From NCBI GenBank assembly GCA_002386065.1, contig DGES01000068.1, positions 1 through 5,877 of the forward strand: a DNA stretch of 5,877 bases. Reading direction: 5' to 3'. Positions 1-5,524 of this stretch are shown piece after piece. A program made the translations under genes and the position numbers. The DNA is from Firmicutes bacterium UBA3920 (GTDB taxonomy: Bacteria > Bacillota > Clostridia > Caldicoprobacterales > Xylanivirgaceae). The first letter of the stretch is position 1. Each line of letters starts with the position of its first letter. The notes beneath the pieces are model-generated. The model had not been told where the DNA came from, made no database searches, and saw only the letters and a list, made by a program, of their open reading frames with translations.

Positions 1-69
1 AGCAAGGAGAAAAAACATTATTATAAGTATTGTAAGGGATATTTTTATATTATGCTTATACTTATCCAT
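1..69 (-). CDS. N-terminus of a membrane-anchored protein, probably a class B penicillin-binding protein (partial)
   Basis: Only the first 23 codons are present; the gene runs off the left edge. The peptide begins MDKYKHNIKIS and continues into a run of hydrophobic residues (Leu, Ile, Met, Phe). That is a short, positively charged cytoplasmic tail followed by an N-terminal signal anchor. The ATG lies 5 nt after the stop of the SEDS gene, and a purine-rich AGGAGAGG lies inside the end of that gene, 13 nt from the ATG, so translation is probably coupled. SEDS polymerases are commonly encoded next to their class B penicillin-binding protein (a transpeptidase), and those proteins start with this kind of anchor. 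The identification rests on context and topology only, since no catalytic motif lies in the window. Confidence 0.55.
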   Translation of the reverse strand, partial: MDKYKHNIKISLTILIIMFFLLA

Positions 70-74
70 ATATT

Positions 75-1475
75 TTACTCGTCCTCTCCTTCATATTCTG
101 CCTCTTCATCATTATCCCCTGTCTCATCGTCTAGCGATGCCTTGTATGTTTTAATCGCCACACCTTCTATAATCCCTATCATGGCAAAACTGGCCACCAT
201 TGAACTTCCACCATAGCTCACAAATGGCATTGTCACTCCTGTCAAGGGAATGAGTTTTATTACCCCGCCAATTATTACAAAGCTCTGTAATGATAGGGAT
301 ACTGTAGCGCCCATAGCAAGAAGTGCATCTAATTTATTTTCGGCATTCATTGCAATTACAGCACCTCGTACTGCTAGCATCCCATAAAATCCTATTATCA
401 TGAGCCCTACTAATATTCCCATCTCCTCACATATTGCTGCAAATATCAAATCAGTCTTAGATGCAGGAATTATATATGGTATGCCAAGTCCTAAACCTGC
501 GCCTACAAGGCCACCACTCCCAATTGCAATTAATGCATGGGCTATCTGATAACCCCTGTCCTCTATATTAGCCCAAGGGTTTTTCCATGCCTCTACCCGT
601 ACCTTTACATGGCTAAATAAATAATAGCTAAGTATAGCACCTCCTACTCCTGCTCCTGCTGCTGCAGTTGTCAGCAATATATCCGATGTAGCAATTGGAT
701 ATATAAATAAAAAGAGTCCAAAAAATAAAAGTGCTCCCCCTAAATCTCTAGATAGTACCAATATAAGCATACAGATGGCTGTAAATATAAACACTGGTAG
801 ACGCTCTTTTAAGCTCCTCTCCTCACTAAATTCTATTGCAAATACGAATACTAATATTATCTTTACAAATTCCGAGGGCTGAAAACCTATCTTTTTGCCA
901 AATAGAGGTATAAAAACCCAGTTTTTTGCGCCTCCAATGATCTGTCCAAATACCAAAGGCAGAATCAATAAAAATATTCCAATGCCCATGAGAGTATATA
1001 GAAAGCGTCTGTTTTCCTTTACAAGAGATGTAACTATCATAGATATTACTAGTGCTATACAGCCCATTCCAAACCACTCAACCTGACTCATGGCTTGGCT
1101 CGGACTTAAACGCTGTAGCATTATAAGCCCTATGACAAATAATACATCTACTATGAGCAATAGAAAACCATCTAAGCCTTTAAATACAACCTTAAGCAGT
1201 ATATACTGACACAAAAATATTGTGGCAGCCAGCACTGCCAGCACCACAATATCTAAGTTTATAGTGGTAGTTTCCCTAATAGCCAGAAGACCAAAGGCAG
1301 AGAATATAAGTAGTACAATAGCAAATGCCACATTCCCTCCACCCTGGCCTCTAAACTCTCTATTCCGTTTTCCATGGAGAGTTGACCTAAGACATTGGAA
1401 AAATATATAGCCTATGAGAAATACATACCAATATCTGAGGGTCAACGCAAATATCTCATATTGCCTATCCCGCAT
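75..1475 (-). CDS. FtsW/RodA/SpoVE-family (SEDS) peptidoglycan glycosyltransferase
   Basis: A 466-residue polytopic membrane protein. SEDS proteins polymerise lipid II into glycan strands at the cytoplasmic membrane, together with a class B penicillin-binding protein. Visible family motifs are GAKNW (182-186), FQPSEFVK (198-205), an RDLGG segment with Asp244 at the expected essential-Asp position (usual form PDLGT), the SLIAIGSGG-like ALIAIGSGG (314-322), a KTDLIFAAICEEMG block (340-353, usually HTDFIFAVIGEE) and PFVSYGGSS (417-425). It is longer than a typical FtsW or RodA (about 370-420 residues). The extra length is a hydrophobic N-terminal region with a basic, Gly-rich linker around residues 35-48, and a strongly acidic tail from about residue 449. 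The start is ATG with AGAAAGG 10 nt upstream. It lies 19 nt after fhs and 5 nt before the next gene. Whether it acts in division, elongation or sporulation cannot be decided here. Confidence 0.93.
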   Translation of the reverse strand: MRDRQYEIFALTLRYWYVFLIGYIFFQCLRSTLHGKRNREFRGQGGGNVAFAIVLLIFSAFGLLAIRETTTINLDIVVLAVLAATIFLCQYILLKVVFKGLDGFLLLIVDVLFVIGLIMLQRLSPSQAMSQVEWFGMGCIALVISMIVTSLVKENRRFLYTLMGIGIFLLILPLVFGQIIGGAKNWVFIPLFGKKIGFQPSEFVKIILVFVFAIEFSEERSLKERLPVFIFTAICMLILVLSRDLGGALLFFGLFLFIYPIATSDILLTTAAAGAGVGGAILSYYLFSHVKVRVEAWKNPWANIEDRGYQIAHALIAIGSGGLVGAGLGLGIPYIIPASKTDLIFAAICEEMGILVGLMIIGFYGMLAVRGAVIAMNAENKLDALLAMGATVSLSLQSFVIIGGVIKLIPLTGVTMPFVSYGGSSMVASFAMIGIIEGVAIKTYKASLDDETGDNDEEAEYEGEDE

Positions 1476-1494
1476 TAACTCACTGCCTTTCTGC

Positions 1495-3171
1495 TTAAAA
1501 TAGCCCTGAAATCATTCCCTTATCGTCAACATCTATACTTTGAGCAGCAGGAACTTTAGGTAAACCAGGCATTGTCATAATATTACCTGTAAGTGCTACT
1601 ATGAAGCCGGCGCCGGCAGACACCTTCACATCTCGTACACCTATTTTAAAGTCTTTAGGCCAACCTAGTTTTTTAGGATCATCAGATAGTGAATATTGGG
1701 TCTTTGCCATGCATATAGGCAAATTACCAAAACCATTCTTCTCTAATCTATCTATATCCCTTTTAACTGCAGAAGTAAATTCTACTCCATTTGCCCCATA
1801 TATTTCTAGTGCTATTCTCTCTATTTTTTCCACTATGGGTTGATTGACATCATATAGATACTCAAAGGTATTATCCTCTTCCGTCAATTTGAGTACCTCA
1901 TTTGCAAGGTCTATTCCCCCTTTACCACCTTGTCCCCATACATCTGCCATAACTGCCTTTACACCATATCCTTCACATCTTCTCTCTACGAGTTTAATCT
2001 CCTCTTTAGTATCAGTTGGAAATTTGTTTATTGCCACTACAGCTGGAAGTCCAAACTTTTGAGTTATGTTCTCTATATGTTTCAAGAGATTTGGCATTCC
2101 TTCATCCAATGCCCTTAAATTTGGGTTAGACAAGTCATTTTTCGCCACTCCTCCGTGGTGTTTAAGTGCCCTTATAGTAGCAACTATTACAACTGCCGAT
2201 GGTTTTAGGTTTCCAGCCCTACATTTTATATTAAAAAACTTTTCCGCACCTAAATCTGCACCAAATCCTGCCTCTGTAACCACATAATCTGATAGTTTTA
2301 GAGCAAGACGCGTAGCCATAAGACTATTGCAGCCATGCGCAATGTTTGCAAACGGACCACCATGTATAAGTGCAGGTGTCCTCTCTAATGTCTGTACTAG
2401 GTTGGGCTTTATGGCATCTTTTAATAAGGCTGCCATAGCTCCTTCTGCTTTTAAATCACTCGCCCTAACTGGCTTATCATCACGTGTATATCCCACCACA
2501 ATATTACCAAGACGTTCTTTTAAATCTTCCATATTCTGTGCTAAACATAGTATTGCCATAATTTCTGAGGCAACAGTAATATCAAATCCATCTTGTCTTG
2601 GCACACCATCTGTTCTACCGCCTAAGCCACATACTATAGAGCGCAATTGCCTATCGTTCATATCTACACAACGTTTCCAAGTTATCTTCCTAGTATCTAT
2701 TCCAATATCATTCCCCTGATGTATATGATTATCTATCATAGCAGCTAATAAGTTGTTTGCAGCACCTATGGCATGGATATCTCCTGTAAAATGTAAATTT
2801 ATATCTTCCATAGGTATTACCTGGGCATAACCTCCACCCGCTGCTCCCCCTTTTATACCAAATACAGGACCTAAAGAAGGTTCCCTTAGTGCCACCATTG
2901 TCTTTTTGCCTAAGCTATGTAATGCATCGGCAAGCCCTACTGACATAGTTGTCTTACCTTCACCGGCAGGTGTAGGAGTTATTGCAGTAACAAGTATGAG
3001 CTTACCATCCTTCCTATCCTTAGTCTTCTCTACAAGGTCATAGCTGAGTTTCGCCTTATATTTTCCATATAGCTCTAAATCTCCCTCATCTATACCCACG
3101 CCCTTTGCAATATTAACTATGGGTTCCGGATTCACACTCTGTGCAATTTCAATATCAGTTTTATACTCCAT
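1495..3171 (-). CDS. fhs: Formate--tetrahydrofolate ligase (10-formyl-THF synthetase)
   Basis: A cytosolic enzyme that joins formate to tetrahydrofolate using ATP, giving 10-formyl-THF, ADP and phosphate. The product feeds purine and formyl-Met synthesis, and in acetogens the methyl branch of the Wood-Ljungdahl pathway; the enzyme can also run in reverse to make ATP. At 558 residues it has the normal full length (about 555-560). Visible motifs are the ATP-binding P-loop TPTPAGEGKTT (65-75), the family signature GIKGGAAGGGY (105-115), GGPFANIAHGCNS (271-283), the second signature VATIRALKHHGG (330-341) and the usual C-terminal GLF. The ATG is supported by AAGAAGGA 8 nt upstream. It is the first gene of a minus-strand run with a SEDS polymerase directly after it and no terminator between. 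No other Wood-Ljungdahl gene is in the window, so acetogenesis cannot be concluded. Confidence 0.98.
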   Translation of the reverse strand: MEYKTDIEIAQSVNPEPIVNIAKGVGIDEGDLELYGKYKAKLSYDLVEKTKDRKDGKLILVTAITPTPAGEGKTTMSVGLADALHSLGKKTMVALREPSLGPVFGIKGGAAGGGYAQVIPMEDINLHFTGDIHAIGAANNLLAAMIDNHIHQGNDIGIDTRKITWKRCVDMNDRQLRSIVCGLGGRTDGVPRQDGFDITVASEIMAILCLAQNMEDLKERLGNIVVGYTRDDKPVRASDLKAEGAMAALLKDAIKPNLVQTLERTPALIHGGPFANIAHGCNSLMATRLALKLSDYVVTEAGFGADLGAEKFFNIKCRAGNLKPSAVVIVATIRALKHHGGVAKNDLSNPNLRALDEGMPNLLKHIENITQKFGLPAVVAINKFPTDTKEEIKLVERRCEGYGVKAVMADVWGQGGKGGIDLANEVLKLTEEDNTFEYLYDVNQPIVEKIERIALEIYGANGVEFTSAVKRDIDRLEKNGFGNLPICMAKTQYSLSDDPKKLGWPKDFKIGVRDVKVSAGAGFIVALTGNIMTMPGLPKVPAAQSIDVDDKGMISGLF

Positions 3172-3179
3172 TTACATCA

Positions 3180-3187
3180 TCCTTCTT
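3180..3187 (-). promoter_or_regulatory. Ribosome binding site of fhs
   Basis: On the minus strand this reads AAGAAGGA, 8 nt before the fhs ATG. It supports the start at 3171; no alternative start with a comparable site is seen nearby. Confidence 0.8.
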
Positions 3188-3195
3188 TAAAATTG

Positions 3196-3220
3196 TGTTA
3201 TGTAGTCGTAACAAACTACA
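3196..3220 (-). repeat. Two overlapping inverted repeats in the fhs leader
   Basis: On the plus strand, TGTTA (3196-3200) pairs with TAACA (3209-3213), and TGTAGT (3201-3206) pairs with ACTACA (3215-3220). The two stems share bases, so only one can form at a time. They lie between the predicted fhs promoter and its ribosome binding site, where either an operator or a leader RNA switch could sit. The stems are short (5 and 6 bp) in AT-rich DNA, so chance is possible. No known riboswitch class is recognised. Confidence 0.35.
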
Positions 3221-3273
3221 CTTTTTAATAGTATTAATTAAGCATTTAGAGCCTGTATTCAATTATTAACTGT

Positions 3274-3282
3274 ATTATAACA
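3274..3282 (-). promoter_or_regulatory. Extended -10 promoter element for the fhs-SEDS operon
   Basis: The minus strand reads TGTTATAAT, a perfect -10 hexamer with the TGn extension that can make up for a poor -35. No good -35 hexamer is found at 16-18 nt spacing. Transcription would start near 3267, giving a leader of about 95 nt before fhs. Confidence 0.6.
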
Positions 3283-3486
3283 TAAAAGAGTTCAAAAGTT
3301 TATATCAAAAACACTAGACGATATTAGTAGTTAGCATAAAATTACCGTAGGGACTTAGAATAGGTATTGCCATATATTCCCTCATTTGATGAAAAACTAT
3401 TTTCTCCCAACTATTAGTTTTAAAAGTATATATTTGGGGTATATATTTTATAGAAGTAGCCTTATAAAAATACTTAAATTTTAAAA

Positions 3487-3514
3487 TTGTCAATTTAGTA
3501 ATTATATCTATAAA
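3487..3514 (+). promoter_or_regulatory. Possible sigma-A promoter for the eRF1-like gene
   Basis: TTGTCA (3487-3492), a 16-nt spacer and TATAAA (3509-3514) give a fair match to the housekeeping consensus. Transcription would start near 3521, leaving a leader of about 125 nt before the ATG at 3647. The DNA is so AT-rich that chance matches are likely. A TATTAT nearer the gene (3625-3630) is too close to the ribosome binding site to serve as its promoter. Confidence 0.3.
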
Positions 3515-3632
3515 CTCAACATATTTAGCAGTAGGCTTAAATAAAAGTAACTTTTCAAAATAGAGCATTAAGATATCTTTTTTGAAATGAGTATGCTTAA
3601 AATACTAAAAAATCGTTCTAAACATATTATAT

Positions 3633-3638
3633 GAGGAG
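3633..3638 (+). promoter_or_regulatory. Ribosome binding site that fixes the start of the eRF1-like gene
   Basis: GAGGAG lies 8 nt before ATG 3647. Two earlier in-frame starts, GTG 3638 and ATG 3641, overlap or almost touch this site, so the ATG at 3647 is preferred. Confidence 0.8.
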
Positions 3639-3646
3639 TGATGCCC

Positions 3647-4807
3647 ATGTTATATGAAATCGCAAATACCTTTCCACATGAAATTTTAGATGCAAAAGAA
3701 CCTCCTTTTATTTCACTTTATCAACCTACACATAGATATAGACCAGAAAACAAGCAAGATCTAATTCGATACAAAAACCTCGTACGAACTATTGAAGAGT
3801 CATTAAGACAAAAATATCCTAAAAGAGAAATTGAGACTATAATGGCTCCTTTCTATGCCTTAGCTAAAGATAAAATGTTTTGGAACAACACATATGATGG
3901 TTTAGCTATACTTGCAAATAAAAAACAATGTGTTATTTATAAACTTCAAAGACCTGTACGCGAACTAGCCGTAGTAGCTGATAGCTTTCATATAAAGCCA
4001 TTGATACGGATATTTCAATCAGCAGACCGATATCATGTTTTGGGCTTAAATAGAAAGGAATTCGCATTATACGAAGGAAATAGATATGGATTTGAGGAAG
4101 TTCAATTTGAACCAGGAACACCACAAACTATTGAAGAAGTCCTTGAAAAAGAATATGAAAAAGCCCCTATAACTCCAGGTGTATATGGAGATCCAGGTGC
4201 ACCTGTACCCCACAGTTATGATGAAAAGAGAGATAAGATAAAAAAAGACACAGAAAAATTCTTCCGCTTTATTGATAGATTCGTCTTTGAAAACTATTCG
4301 CGTACAACTGGACTGCCTTTGATGATTGTAGGATTACCTGAATATCATACTTTGTTCAAAAATATCAGTCGCAATCCTTTTTTAATAGAAGAAGGGGTTA
4401 AGATTGCTTATGACGCCCTTACCATCGATCAGCTAAGAGAAAAAGTTTGGGAGGCTATCGAACCTAGATATTTAAGAAAGACAAAAGAACTAGTAGAAAA
4501 ATTTGAAATGGCTAAAGCCAAAGGTTTAGGTTCTGACGATCTGGTGAAAATTGCTAGGGCAGCCTTTGAAAACAATATTGATACAGTGCTTATAGAAGAA
4601 GATAGGATAATTCCTGGAAAAATCGACCCTCTAAGTGGAAAACTAGAAAGAGGAGATTTAATAGATCCTGATGTCGATGATATATTAGATGATTTAGGAG
4701 AAATGGCATTTAAAAAAGGTAGTCAAGTAGTTGTTCTTCCTAAAGAGAGAATGCCAAGCGATACAGGTGCTGCTGCAATATTTAAATACAAAGCAGAACA
4801 TTATTAA
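3647..4807 (+). CDS. Bacterial eRF1-like protein (baeRF, probably family 3)
   Basis: A 386-residue, apparently soluble protein with no signal peptide or membrane segment. I recognise it by its overall pattern as a bacterial homologue of the archaeo-eukaryotic release factor eRF1. An N-terminal alpha/beta part (about 1-125) is followed by a middle domain that begins with HVLGLNRKEFALYEGNRY (130-147), a strand pattern typical of this superfamily. Next come a loop and a charged helix (about 172-217, including DTEKFFRFIDRFVF) and the strand LPLMIVGLPEYH. The C-terminal L7Ae-like part (about 295-386) contains IDTVLIEEDRIIPGKID (311-327), a DPDVDDILDDLGE segment and VVVLPKERMPSDTGAAAIFKY (361-381, shown here by its ends). 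No GGQ tripeptide is present in the loop, so peptidyl-tRNA hydrolysis in the eRF1 manner is not supported. Roles in ribosome rescue or stress have been proposed for baeRFs but are not established. It stands alone, apparently monocistronic. An extended form from GTG 3638 (389 residues) is less likely. Confidence 0.82.
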   Translation: MLYEIANTFPHEILDAKEPPFISLYQPTHRYRPENKQDLIRYKNLVRTIEESLRQKYPKREIETIMAPFYALAKDKMFWNNTYDGLAILANKKQCVIYKLQRPVRELAVVADSFHIKPLIRIFQSADRYHVLGLNRKEFALYEGNRYGFEEVQFEPGTPQTIEEVLEKEYEKAPITPGVYGDPGAPVPHSYDEKRDKIKKDTEKFFRFIDRFVFENYSRTTGLPLMIVGLPEYHTLFKNISRNPFLIEEGVKIAYDALTIDQLREKVWEAIEPRYLRKTKELVEKFEMAKAKGLGSDDLVKIARAAFENNIDTVLIEEDRIIPGKIDPLSGKLERGDLIDPDVDDILDDLGEMAFKKGSQVVVLPKERMPSDTGAAAIFKYKAEHY

Positions 4808-4879
4808 TTTAGTGCGTTCCCTTGTTTTGTCATTCTATAATGTATTATTTCTAATATTTCATTCAGCTTTTAAAATAGC

Positions 4880-4950
4880 ATTTAATTAAATATTGAGGGC
4901 CTTACTTGTGTGATTTTACAATCTGGAAGGCTCTCAATATTTAATTTAAT
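4880..4950. repeat. 71-nt inverted repeat (long hairpin) between the eRF1-like gene and tRNA-Arg
   Basis: Arms at 4880-4903 and 4927-4950 are 24 nt each and pair along their length with one mismatch and one G-U pair, around a 23-nt loop. The inner part of the stem is GC-richer (GAGGGCCTT with AAGGCTCTC) and the outer part is AT-only. An RNA hairpin of this size 72 nt after the eRF1-like stop could act as its terminator or protect its 3' end. The sequence after the inner stem is AT-rich and broken up (AATATTTAATT), not a clean U-run. A small mobile-element relic is an alternative, but no target-site duplication is evident. Confidence 0.7.
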
Positions 4951-4996
4951 AGTCCTTGACGAAATTTTAGAGTTCTGATTTTGAATCAAAAGATTG

Positions 4997-5025
4997 TTGA
5001 TTTCAGCCATAATATAAGCTATAAT
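4997..5025 (+). promoter_or_regulatory. Promoter of the tRNA-Arg gene
   Basis: TTGATT (4997-5002), a 17-nt spacer and a perfect TATAAT (5020-5025). The predicted start near 5032 leaves a short 5' leader of about 9 nt before the tRNA, which RNase P would remove. Confidence 0.8.
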
Positions 5026-5040
5026 AATATTTACTGACAT

Positions 5041-5117
5041 GCGACTGTAGCTCAGTTGGATAGAGTATTCGACTCCGACTCGAAAGGTCGTGGGTTCAAA
5101 TCCCGCCAGTCGCACCA
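5041..5117 (+). tRNA. tRNA-Arg (anticodon CCG)
   Basis: A complete 77-nt cloverleaf with an encoded CCA end. The acceptor stem GCGACTG (5041-5047) pairs fully with CAGTCGC (5107-5113). The D stem is GCTC/GAGT with one G-T pair. The anticodon stem TTCGA (5068-5072) pairs with TCGAA (5080-5084). The loop CTCCGAC carries the conserved T33 and anticodon CCG (5075-5077), which reads CGG (Arg). The variable loop is AGGTC. The T stem GTGGG/CCCGC encloses TTCAAAT, the discriminator base is A5114, and CCA is 5115-5117. It has its own promoter upstream and a terminator downstream; no other tRNA is adjacent. Confidence 0.97.
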
Positions 5118-5150
5118 ATATAAAGACTTATAACGATTTTTGTTTGAATA

Positions 5151-5167
5151 AATATAAAGTTTATATT
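5151..5167. repeat. 17-bp AT-only palindrome downstream of the tRNA
   Basis: AATATAAA (5151-5158) and TTTATATT (5160-5167) are inverted around a single G. As RNA it would form only a weak hairpin. It may help end tRNA transcription, since CGTTTT follows, or may be chance in AT-rich DNA. Confidence 0.4.
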
Positions 5168-5184
5168 CGTTTTAGCATTATCAT

Positions 5185-5225
5185 CGGATAGAAGGTAGAT
5201 AATTACTTCATCTACCTTCTATCCG
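5185..5225. repeat. Perfect 16-bp hairpin between tRNA-Arg and the terminator
   Basis: The arm at 5185-5200 (CGGATAGAAGGTAGAT) is the exact inverse complement of 5210-5225, around the 9-nt loop AATTACTTC. No T-run follows on either strand, so it is not a standard intrinsic terminator. Near-identical decamers flank it in direct orientation: GCATTATCAT (5175-5184) and GCATTATTAT (5225-5234, sharing one base with the stem). It may be a 3' processing or stability hairpin in the tRNA transcript, part of a small RNA, a protein-binding palindrome or a tiny insertion relic. Confidence 0.75.
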
Positions 5226-5244
5226 CATTATTATACTCACAATT

Positions 5245-5285
5245 AAAGATTAGTCAGTCAATTGCTGTACTGACTAATCTTTTTT
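5245..5285 (+). terminator. Intrinsic (Rho-independent) terminator
   Basis: A perfect 14-bp stem, AAAGATTAGTCAGT (5245-5258) with ACTGACTAATCTTT (5269-5282), around a 10-nt loop, running into a T-run at 5280-5285. The orientation fits ending plus-strand transcription that starts at the tRNA promoter. It also insulates the response regulator gene from upstream transcription. The stem is AT-rich but long. Confidence 0.85.
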
Positions 5286-5341
5286 ACTGTGATTTTTTAA
5301 AACCTTCAACTGTCAAATACCCGTAATAACGCCTAAATTCC

Positions 5342-5358
5342 CTATAAATCCCTTATAG
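5342..5358. promoter_or_regulatory. Palindrome, possible distal operator of the response regulator gene
   Basis: CTATAA (5342-5347) and TTATAG (5353-5358) are perfectly inverted around ATCCC. It is about 90 bp upstream of the -35 element of the response regulator promoter, a position compatible with a distal operator. The half-sites are short and AT-rich, so this is tentative. Confidence 0.3.
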
Positions 5359-5381
5359 ATAATTTATATTAATACATAATG

Positions 5382-5460
5382 CCAAATTGTCATTTAGAAA
5401 ATAGATAAATTTAAATATGTCCAAATTGTAAAAAAAGCACTAAACCTGTTTCCAATTGTA
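5382..5460 (+). repeat. Three direct repeats CCAA(A)TTGT upstream of the response regulator
   Basis: CCAAATTGT occurs at 5382-5390 and 5421-5429, and the one-base-shorter CCAATTGTA at 5452-5460. The last copy overlaps the -35 element, so a protein bound there would directly affect the promoter. AraC-type regulators often bind direct repeats near -35, so autoregulation is possible. This is inference from position only. Confidence 0.5.
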
Positions 5461-5477
5461 AGATTAAGTGTTATAAT
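5449..5477 (+). promoter_or_regulatory. Promoter of the response regulator gene
   Basis: TTTCCA (5449-5454), a 17-nt spacer and a perfect TATAAT (5472-5477) preceded by TGT, an extended -10. Transcription would start near 5484, about 40 nt before the coding start. A second TATAAT at 5482-5487 lacks a -35 at proper spacing. Confidence 0.65.
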
Positions 5478-5508
5478 CATCTATAATGTGAAATATGAAA
5501 TATGTTAA

Positions 5509-5514
5509 AGGGGG
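5509..5514 (+). promoter_or_regulatory. Ribosome binding site of the response regulator
   Basis: AGGGGG, one base off AGGAGG. Three in-frame ATGs follow at 5516, 5519 and 5525, with gaps of 1, 4 and 10 nt. The first is too close. The second and third are both possible, and the third gives the usual short lead before the first receiver strand. Confidence 0.6.
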
Positions 5515-5524
5515 AATGATGACT

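Larger units (their letters stand above)
3172..3646. other. Divergent intergenic region between fhs and the eRF1-like gene
   Basis: This AT-rich stretch of 475 nt separates two divergently transcribed genes. The left third holds the fhs ribosome binding site, leader repeats and promoter; a possible promoter for the plus-strand gene lies at 3487-3514. A minus-strand open frame of 84 codons (3314-3568) lies in the middle. It has no Shine-Dalgarno site, a composition rich in Ile, Lys, Phe and Tyr as expected from random AT-rich DNA, and no recognisable motif, so it is not called as a gene. No RNA gene or mobile element is recognised. Confidence 0.6.
5118..5524. other. Non-coding region between tRNA-Arg and the response regulator
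   Basis: A gene-free stretch of about 407 nt. The first 170 nt hold an AT palindrome, a perfect hairpin and a terminator, and could yield a structured RNA tail of the tRNA transcript. The remaining 240 nt lie upstream of the response regulator and hold a palindrome, three short direct repeats, a promoter and a ribosome binding site. No convincing open reading frame is seen on either strand. Confidence 0.6.

Noticed and set aside
2327..2719. Plus-strand open frame of 130 codons
   Set aside because: It lies wholly inside fhs on the opposite strand, and fhs is unmistakably coding there. The other plus-strand frames within 895-2287 are rejected for the same reason.
3314..3568. Minus-strand open frame of 84 codons between fhs and the eRF1-like gene
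   Set aside because: It has no ribosome binding site, no recognisable motif and a composition expected from AT-rich non-coding DNA. A decayed gene cannot be fully excluded.
3623..3631. CATATTATA as a sporulation (SigG/SigF-like) -10 element
   Set aside because: No matching -35 lies at the required spacing, and transcription would begin within the ribosome binding site.
3638..3646. GTG 3638 or ATG 3641 as the start of the eRF1-like gene
   Set aside because: Both overlap or nearly touch the GAGGAG ribosome binding site; ATG 3647 has the proper 8-nt spacing.
5041..5117. tRNA-Arg as an attachment site of an integrated element
   Set aside because: No integrase gene and no repeated copy of the tRNA 3' end is seen in the window.
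4882..5118. Minus-strand open frame of 78 codons beginning MVRLAGFEPTTFR
   Set aside because: It is the reverse complement of the tRNA-Arg gene and its flank. Peptides of this kind (RLAGFEPTT...) are a well-known annotation artefact of antisense tRNA sequence.
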